A DNA stretch of 64,000 bases, from contig JAUEDM010000001.1 of assembly GCA_033439685.1 (NCBI GenBank), positions 310,001 through 374,000 on the forward strand. Direction: 5' to 3'. Shown in pieces: positions 56,501 through 64,000 of this stretch. A program made the translations under genes and the position numbers. Position 1 is the first letter of the stretch. Each line of letters starts with the position of its first letter. The notes beneath the pieces were generated by a model, which had not been told where the DNA came from, did not search any database, and saw nothing but the letters and a program-made list of their open reading frames with translations. This DNA comes from Apodospora peruviana (Eukaryota; Ascomycota; Sordariomycetes; Sordariales; Lasiosphaeriaceae).

Positions 56501-57466
56501 TCAGTCTTCCCAAATCGTCTCCAGGTCCAGATCCTGCCTGCGCTCAGCACCGCAAACACTCCACCGCTTCCGCTTGTCTCTGGACCCAAAACCCAATGTC
56601 CGGCCGCGCGCTGGCACGTCCAGACTGCCTCTGCCCTTCGAATCGCCGCCCTCTTCCGCATTTGCAGCAGCCTCCAGCTGGGCAATCCTCTCAGCCTCCA
56701 ACGCGGCCTCCTCGGCATCTGGTGAGTCGGGTATCGTCTCAAGACTGGAAATGCTTGGACTTCTCGATCGCGCTGATGTGGGGGTTGACGGCACCGAAGA
56801 GGACGGGTATGCCGCACCAAATGGGTAGCTGGTCGTGAGGGACTCGTATGGCCGGTAGGAGGGCGATGTAGCTGTATTGGAGGAGGAAGGGGTGGTGGGG
56901 ATGCCTGGCAACGAGCCCGTGCTAGAATGGGCAACATGGCGTAAAGGCGAGGAGGGCCGCCGAAGTCGCGCTGCCGAAGATGCCGAGGGCAGCCCGAGCC
57001 CGAGGTTCGGTGCGCTGCTCCGCTCAGATAATTTCCGCTGCTCGGGGTCGTGGACCGAGACTCGAGTCGGGGATGTGGGGAATGCCTCGTCCACAGGCTT
57101 TCGGTGCGGACGAACCCGGCTTGGTGACCCTGACGGGCTCTGCGGTCGGATCTGGGGAGAGTACAGGAGGTGGCCGGCACCGTTGACGCCGGGCATCGAC
57201 TGCGTGCGTGCCATTGGCGGAGGAGGGTTCACCGCCGACCTTGATCTCGTGTGAACACTGGAGAGCGGCGAGGCAGCACGAGGTCGATAGGGGAACGCTG
57301 TCGGCGAGTTCCACGATGGCGAGGTCGGCGACGACGATGGAGAGGGGTCGGTTGAACGGCGGATGGTGGGAGGCTTCCGCAAAACTTCCACATCCTGAAC
57401 TCTCAGGCTGGGGAGGGGCGAGGGGCGAAACTCCTCCATTCGCTCTGTCTCAGGAACCGGTTCCAT
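56501..57466 (-). CDS. basic proline/serine-rich protein
   Basis: A single frame of 321 residues, mostly low complexity (Ser, Pro, Arg), with many SP/TP sites such as RSTDPSPSSSPTSPSW. Two parts look conserved rather than random: EQRKLSERSSAPNLGLG in the middle and the end FGSRDKRKRWSVCGAERRQD-LDLETIWED. A Glu/Ala helix (EEAALEAERIAQLEAAA) precedes the end. I do not know the function. The SP/TP density suggests control by Cdk- or MAP-kinase-type phosphorylation. The ATG used is the first in frame, and no introns were needed. Confidence 0.72.
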   Translation of the reverse strand: MEPVPETERMEEFRPSPLPSLRVQDVEVLRKPPTIRRSTDPSPSSSPTSPSWNSPTAFPYRPRAASPLSSVHTRSRSAVNPPPPMARTQSMPGVNGAGHLLYSPQIRPQSPSGSPSRVRPHRKPVDEAFPTSPTRVSVHDPEQRKLSERSSAPNLGLGLPSASSAARLRRPSSPLRHVAHSSTGSLPGIPTTPSSSNTATSPSYRPYESLTTSYPFGAAYPSSSVPSTPTSARSRSPSISSLETIPDSPDAEEAALEAERIAQLEAAANAEEGGDSKGRGSLDVPARGRTLGFGSRDKRKRWSVCGAERRQDLDLETIWED

Positions 57467-58962
57467 GTTGACCCAAGTTATTGATAGTATTCGTTGCGCG
57501 GTGATTGATGTTCTCGGGAGGCCCGATCTGTCACCTCGGAAGAGAAGTCATGGATTGGCAATACGAGCCCTAGATGCCAGAGAGCGACGCTCAGGAGGTA
57601 ATATCGCAACACGACCTTTTGTTTTGCTACAGGCGGTCTGGTCAGGTTGTGGTACCGCGGATTGTCTTGGACGGTAGCGCCCGATCGACGATGGCTTCCT
57701 AGCCCAGGTGCTCGATCTGCAAATGATCAAGCTGCGCGCAATCGTGCAGTGACCATGGTCTGATCCAAAGCAGAAGGGCCTCTCTGCAGGTCGTCAGTTG
57801 AAGCTGTGCAGGCAGGAGAGGGAGATGGGCGACGGCATGTGGAAGCGGCACTCCTTTTGCTTTGTAGAGATGAAGGCGGCGCTGGCTGGCTGGGAGGGCT
57901 GAGTAAAGTTCTGGAAGGGTGCAGCGCTGGATCAGTGGATCAGCGACGAGAGGAGGGGTCTTGCTGGTTTACCCGGGGGTGGCAGGTTCGATTGCGCTGA
58001 AATGCATCAATAGTAGGCTGATGACTCTCCGACTTGACCGCATGCAAAGACCCAGCCGCAGGCAGGGAGGAGGCCGGCCGCTAGCCCGCTAACCCGAGAT
58101 CCACCGAGGCACTCAATCCACGGGTGGGCAAAAAGGGGGACTCTGTTAGTGCCGTGCCATCCATGCCCGCAGTGTCGCGGAGCTGCCCAAAAGCATCCTT
58201 AGGACCCCGAAAAAGAAACCTCAACCGTTCAACCTAAACACTTGCATCGTCTCGATTTCCCCTGAAATGACTACACAGTTACGTACGCTGATCACGCTGT
58301 CTAGACACAGCAAAGTTGACGTTGCTATGTCGATTTAACAACAACAACTGCCTGACAGTGACGCGCAATAGCGCCCCGGCCCGCCGGGTCTACGGATACT
58401 GGTCTGCTATTCAGTGGCGGTTACTCGGCTGGATGTTCAGGTGCAACGGCTCCATAGTGTGGTTTCTGATCTATTCATTCATAGGTACCCGTCGACCTGG
58501 ATGTGATTAACGGATGTGCACCGTCCGCCCCATCTGTCATGATTTGCGTTCGCCACAGCTCGTGCCCATGCTCTGCCTTTCGATGTTGCTTGCCCTTTGG
58601 TTGAAAACAATGGAACACGGCCAGTCAGGGCACTTGTTGCATACCGGCAAACCCCTCGCAGGTGGTGAGGAACGCAGGAGGAGCGCCAGGAGGAAGCATT
58701 GACGATCCAGGAAGCGCCATGAAGCGAAGCGCCCGTTGACTGCTGTTGCCAGCGCTGTTGCTGGTCGTTGCATTGTATCAATGCAGGGCAGCTGTAGAAT
58801 CAAACCTGCCCAGCCAGTTGACGCCTTGATGCAAGGTGCTTCACGCTTCACATCCCAGACACCACAGCTCTTGATAGTTCGGCGCTGATGTTTCACGGGT
58901 CCTTTACTGGGATGCCCGCCGCGCTCAGCTGTCAGCCGGGCCACGACCCCGAGGACCCCTTA

Positions 58963-58979
58963 ATCCCGCCGAGCGGGAT
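58963..58979. other. perfect 7-bp stem hairpin
   Basis: ATCCCGC - CGA - GCGGGAT: a perfect short palindrome with a 3-base loop in the long right-hand gap. Function unknown; could be chance. Confidence 0.4.
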
Positions 58980-59269
58980 CATCACGGGCCACTCCACCAA
59001 ACCATGGAAGTCTGCAAGATGTGGCGACCTGGCTAATTGTCAATGGAGGGTCATAGTATGACAGCTTTATAGGGACCACGGGGTTTGGCAGATGTATCTC
59101 TTGATTCTCTTCAGACGCGGCTTGTCCCACACTCGCTGAAGTGCGTGGTGAACAGTCGCAGCGATCCTAGAGCCCCCAGTTCAAAGGATCACGAATGTTA
59201 TTGTGACTGGTGGTGATGGTGCAGCCATGATTCACATCACATTCTCGGTTTCCATAGTGCTGGCTCCTG

Positions 59270-59308
59270 TAAGCTTCAAGCTTCAGCTTCGAGAGCTTAA
59301 GCTTGGGT
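59270..59308. repeat. cluster of AAGCTT words
   Basis: Three AAGCTT hexamers and a related CAGCTTCGAGAGCTT stretch within 40 bases can pair with one another in several ways. Probably simple local duplication; no gene nearby. Confidence 0.45.
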
Positions 59309-61221
59309 CGACTGGCCGGATGCGTCCATCAGCCAGAAATGCGGCACCTGACCACGCGCAACTGAGACTACAACCAAACGGGGCTTGGATCATGCGCATC
59401 GACTCGTGGAATGGTCAAACTCCAAGGTTCAGGCAGTGTGTTTGTCGGTTGCGGAGCTTTGATTGATAGGCATTGTTGCTTGTCTGTTGTGAGGAATGGC
59501 GACGACACCCAGTGAGATGCCCTCAGTGTATGAATGGGAAGCCGAACGAAGGAATGCAAGAAGAGTTCTGGAACCCCGATCTGCCGCGTTGGACCATCTC
59601 GCCACCTGCCGTGTGGTGTTTTACTCCGTAAAGGGTCTCGTCGAGATCACCTGTCAAAACATCCTAGTTTGGAAGAAGTCCTGATATGACCAGTTGGATC
59701 TGCGGGGGCATCTAGTTTGTTGTTAAACACAACCGTCTAAACTGCCCGACCGCCGTCGCACGAGATCCTTCATCACCACGCATCCCTACTACGGGTTTTT
59801 GTCCTCCAACTGTGTGTCGATGGGGGTACCGGGCGGAGTCTGCCTCGAATCAACAGATTCAAGAATGGACAGGGCAATGTCATGTGTAACCTCGGGACCT
59901 GCTGGCTGACAGATAAGAACAACCTTCCGGCTCTCCGCCTGATGGACTCGGATGGTGCCGTGCCTGATCAATGACTGCTTGTGTTTGCCGTCCCCCGCAA
60001 CGCCATGGTTGGGTTAGCGCCTTCCCGTTCCCGCGGGCTTGCTCCGATTGACAGCTTGGCCCTGGGGGCTTGATCGGATCTGTCACCTTGACAGCTGCTA
60101 AGGATGTTAAGTTAAACCCCTGGAAATCACACCCCCAAAATTAGCATCGTGAATATGATGCAGAGAAGCAGTTGATTTCGACAAAATTTCAGCCAAGATG
60201 CATGACACCAAAGAACCTATGCCTACTATGGCATCGTATAGGATCTTCAGTCCTCACCCGGCGCAGCTTGAGCCTGTCGGGTCAAGTTCTCCAGTTCAAC
60301 CTAAACGGCTAGGCTGTGGCACGATCATTATGATGTGCAGAACCTCTCCAATCAATTGCATCGGGGCAATGCGCGAGACCGCCTTGATGAAAGCCTGGGG
60401 CAAAAGCCTGCAATTTTGAGAGTTGGCAGACCACGCGGACCTCATCTCCCGCCGTATGGCATTAGCGGCATCGTGGGTGGGGCCGAGTCCGAACCAAGAC
60501 GACGTCAACCACCAAGCGAGTTATATGTCCCTTACATAAAGTTATACTCCGTACGGCTCAGTCTAACCGTACAACACGAGACGATGAATATCACTATCGT
60601 GTGATTGGACATTGTTATGAAAGTTTGCTGATGCAACCAATAACCAGACACGCCAGAGTACCTAACCACACTAACTAGAGTCCCTGCGTTCCAGGCAGCC
60701 GTTTAATGAGCCTCTTCAATCCTACTGCACTTACGCTGTTGGGGTGGACGCGTGGCATGACGTCCCACGGCGCGTTGAGTTCAAACCTCTAACCTAGGGC
60801 AACGCTGTCGGGAGCGGACCTAATTTCAAAGTGCCCGGCTCCTACGTGCCGAAGGGGCAGTGCCGCCGCTCACTACGGCGCCGAATACTGAAAAGAGGAG
60901 CAACGGGAGAGGTCATGACCACTGCCATCCCCCGTACCTCCGCCCACGGCAGCCAGGCAGAAGAATTCCATCTGCAAAGCCGCGTCACTGCCCGTGAGAG
61001 TGTAGCAACGACTGAAAGTGGTGATGTGCATTGGCTTGCTCTGGAGAGGCCAACTTCCCGATTCGGACATCTAGCGTGCTGCCAGGCATGATTGCCTTGG
61101 GCATTTAACTTCGCCCAATACTCCAACCAGGACCGACAACAGAGAGCCCCTATTCCCGACTCATCACACTTTCCATGGTTGCCTCGGTCTGTTTCCCCAT
61201 TGTTCTCACCCGACGCTCATC

Positions 61222-64000
61222 ATGGCGCTTCTGGACTTTGGAAAGCAGGTCAAGGCTCTTGTCAAGAAGAATCTTATCCTCCTTGTCACCAGACATTGGA
61301 TATCGACCCTACTCCAGGCGGTCATTGTCCCAATTCTCATCCTCGCCTTGACTCTGAATATCAGAAACTTCAGTCCAACCCGTGACGTCCATGGATTCGG
61401 CAACCCAACTCCCATTCGATCCATCCAGGACAGCATACCAGAGTCCCAACGTCTGGTGCTCGTCAAACTACCCGGCCTCGGCCCCGATGTTGACCGAGTG
61501 ATCGACAAGATCGCGAGCCCTATTCCAGACGACAAGGTCCAGATCTTCGAGAGCAACGACCCATCCGACACATTGTGTCCCTTTACCTTTAGGGGAGTGT
61601 CCAACTGCTATGCCGTCGTCACCTTTATCGACTCGCCGCTTTCCGAAGGATACAACCAGACATGGAACTACACCATCCGCTTCGACCCGTCCCGCAACGG
61701 CGATTCGTACAATGTTCACGCCGACAACAACGACTTCCAAGTCTACTACTTTCCGGTTCAGCTGGCTGTGGACAACGCCATTACGAACTTGACCGAGGTC
61801 CCATACGTCTGGCCCTTCAGCATCCGGAACCAGACCCAGGTTGACGAACAAGAGAGGTTTAGCTATGGCTATATGGTCATCACCACCTACGTGATCCTCT
61901 TCTTTCTCAGCATTCTCCCGTTCGTTTATCATGTTGTTGCTGTCATCACAGAGGAACGGGAGGCTGGTCTGGCGGAACTGGTCGATGCCATGGGTGGTAG
62001 TCCGTCTGCACGCGTCATCAGCCATGTTATATCCTTCAGCATCATCTACTTCCCAACCTGGTTGATCATGGGCTGCTGTGAGTTTTTCCATTCATTCTAA
62101 TACCTTGTCTTTCTGCCAATACCGTAGCTGACAAAGGAGCTCGTATGTGACAGTGTACTGGTATCTCCTTTTCCCGGAATCGAACGCGGCCATTCTCATC
62201 TTCTGGCAGATTTTCAATGGCCTCGCCATCCTCAACGCAAGCATATTCGCCGCCGCTTTCTTTACCAAGCGCAGGATATCGAGTATTTTCACCGTCGTGT
62301 GCTTTGTCGCCCTCGGAGGTGGGGCCGCAATTCTGATAAACAGAGAGGTCAAAACAGGCACAGTCATTACTTTATCCCTTCTGTTCCCAGCGATGAACTA
62401 CATCTTCACTGTCTCTTTTGTAGGTCAACTCCCTCCAGTTCCGTATATCACGTTCTGTCATTTGTTCAGGCCTCGCTAACATAGAGACGCCAGATGGCCA
62501 TCTTTGCTCTTGGACTCAGCCCCATCAACATGAACCAGTCCGAAATCCCGTTTGCGATGCAACTCGAGACATACGAACAGAAGTATTTTGTTGCAGTCTG
62601 GACCTTCTGGGTCCTGTTGATCGTTCAGATCTTTGCCTATCCGGCGCTTGCCATTCTCGCCGAGCGCTTGATCCACGGTCTCAACTTTAGGAACAGGACC
62701 ATGACCCCGACGGGAACAAACACGTTTGCGATCAAGACCACCGGACTCAGCAAAGTCTACGAGCCATCCTGGTTCCAACGCATTTTCTGCTTTGGCAAAA
62801 AGAAAGGCTTCCAGGCTCTCGACGACTTGGGGCTCGTTGCCCAGAAGAACCAGATCCTCTGCCTCCTTGGTGTCAATGGCGCCGGTAAATCGACGACCCT
62901 GGATTTGTTGTCTGGCTTCCAGGCGCCCACGGCTGGAGAGATGTTCATAGACGCCGGGCATTCCCAACTCGGAATATGCCCTCAGAAGAATGTCTTGTTC
63001 GGAAGACTCACTGTTCTTGAGCACGTCAAGTTCTGGAGCGACATGAAGGGTGGGGGAGATGATGCACAAGCCCTTCATGATATTATCGAGGGTTGCGACT
63101 TGAGCATGAAAACACACAGCCAGGCAGCGACTTTGAGCGGTGGGCAGAAGAGAAAACTTCAGCTTGCCTGCATGTTTGTGGGGGGGACCACTGTTTGTTT
63201 GATGGATGAGGTCACATCTGGCCTGGTACGTGCTGCTGCTATACTTGCAATGTTTCGAGTTTAACGTGCTGACTATTCTCAGGATCCCATATCACGCCGG
63301 ACTATCTGGAACATCATTCTAGCAGAACGCGCCAAGAGATCCATGGTGTTCACCACCCACTTCCTCGACGAGGGCGAGGTGCTCGCGGATCATATCGTCA
63401 TCCTGTCCAAGGGCCAGATCAAATGTCAAGGTTCGGGTGCTGAGCTCAAGAGTAACTTCGGCGGAGGCTATCGTGTCCATATCCCCAGGGATGCTGATAT
63501 TCCTGGCATCGACGCGCCAAGGACGGTGCACCAGGATCGGGTCGTCTACAGGACCCCAGACTCGAGGTCGGCCGCCCAGCTCGTGGCCAAAATGGAAGCC
63601 GCAGGCCATTCCCAAGTCCAGATTGCTGGGCCAACCATCGAAGATGTCTTCCTGGGGGTAGCCGAGGACGATGTCTCCACGGACCCATCAGAATTGGCCA
63701 AAGCCGATGACAGCGACCTCGAGCCGGTCGCCTCCGCCCTCAGCTCCGGCAAGAGGACGTCCTTCGCCCAACAGGTCAGGACTCTCATGATGAAACGCCT
63801 TAGAATTCTTCCTCGATACTGGGCAGCCGCCTTTCTTGCCCTCGCGCTCCCCATTGCCACCATGCCTGCCATCAACACCTTCATGGCCAACGACTTCGCA
63901 CGCCCGACGTGCGGGGACGGAAGTGTCTTGAATCGATGGGTCTCCCCGATATCGTGGTACTCCTCGGCGGAGTATACCAGCACGGAAGACTACGGCAGGC
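61222..64000 (+). CDS. ABCA-subfamily ABC transporter, cut by the right window edge
   Basis: Four exons (61222-62077, 62154-62419, 62494-63225, 63283 to the edge) give the first roughly 850 residues; the gene continues. The first half-transporter is complete. It has a membrane segment near residue 25 (LLQAVIVPILILALT), a large extracytoplasmic loop with N-x-T sites, more membrane segments, and a nucleotide-binding domain with Walker A GVNGAGKST near 499, signature LSGGQ near 588 and Walker B CLMDEVTSGLD near 612, with H-loop THFLDE. Membrane segments of the second half begin just before the edge, so a full ABCA protein is expected. ABCA proteins move lipids. The Walker-B-following word is DEVTSGLD instead of the usual DEPTSGLD. 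Confidence 0.93.

Larger units (their letters stand above)
57467..61221. other. 3.75-kb gap without a supported gene
   Basis: No frame over about 135 codons and no domain, splice pattern or repeat array. Two small hairpin-like sequences are noted separately. The right end contains the promoter of the ABC transporter gene. Confidence 0.5.

Overview
The window is nuclear DNA of a filamentous ascomycete (Pezizomycotina). A Sordariomycete, probably Sordariales, is likely, but that is inferred only from the look of the proteins. Genes are 0.4-3 kb with short introns (about 50-120 nt; the longest read here are about 340 nt) carrying GT(A/G)(A/C/T)G(T/C) donors, CTAAC/CTGAC-like branch sites and (C/T)AG acceptors. 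They lie on both strands without operon structure. I read 25 protein loci: 23 apparently intact (one cut by the right edge) and two decayed. No tRNA, rRNA or CRISPR array was recognised.

Left part (1-24 kb), housekeeping genes: a PSI-domain membrane protein; a dipeptidyl-peptidase V-like serine peptidase; the NuA4 subunit Eaf6 with an unusual repetitive N-terminal extension; an SRm160-like PWI/RS splicing protein; an uncharacterised small protein; an FAHD1-type acylpyruvase; 3-hydroxyanthranilate dioxygenase (NAD synthesis); a Ctr copper transporter; a PCD1-type CoA Nudix hydrolase; the Cdc14 phosphatase; the KEOPS subunit Pcc1; and a Cys-rich unknown.

Middle (24-37 kb): a WDR5/Swd3-type WD40 protein with an RS-rich N-terminus lies divergent from the Isc1 sphingolipid phospholipase C. 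They are followed by a DJ-1/PfpI protein, the nucleolar FKBP Fpr4 and an NDR-family AGC kinase.

The 37-47 kb stretch is the accessory part. Two copies of one MITE-like inverted-repeat element, in opposite orientation, bracket a broken GRF zinc-finger gene. A homeobox (Yox1-like) gene follows, then a decayed gene built from in-frame tandem repeats joined to a DUF3716-like Cys domain. At least five disabling changes (stops and frameshifts) fall in this stretch, and none was seen elsewhere.

Right part (47-64 kb): NAD kinase, the exosome subunit Rrp46 divergent from the PP2A activator Rrd1, a proline-rich protein, and the first part of an ABCA transporter that runs off the window. Two long gaps (49.6-53.0 and 57.5-61.2 kb) hold no gene I can support. 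All exon borders were read by eye from splice signals and frame; none was tested against transcripts or databases.
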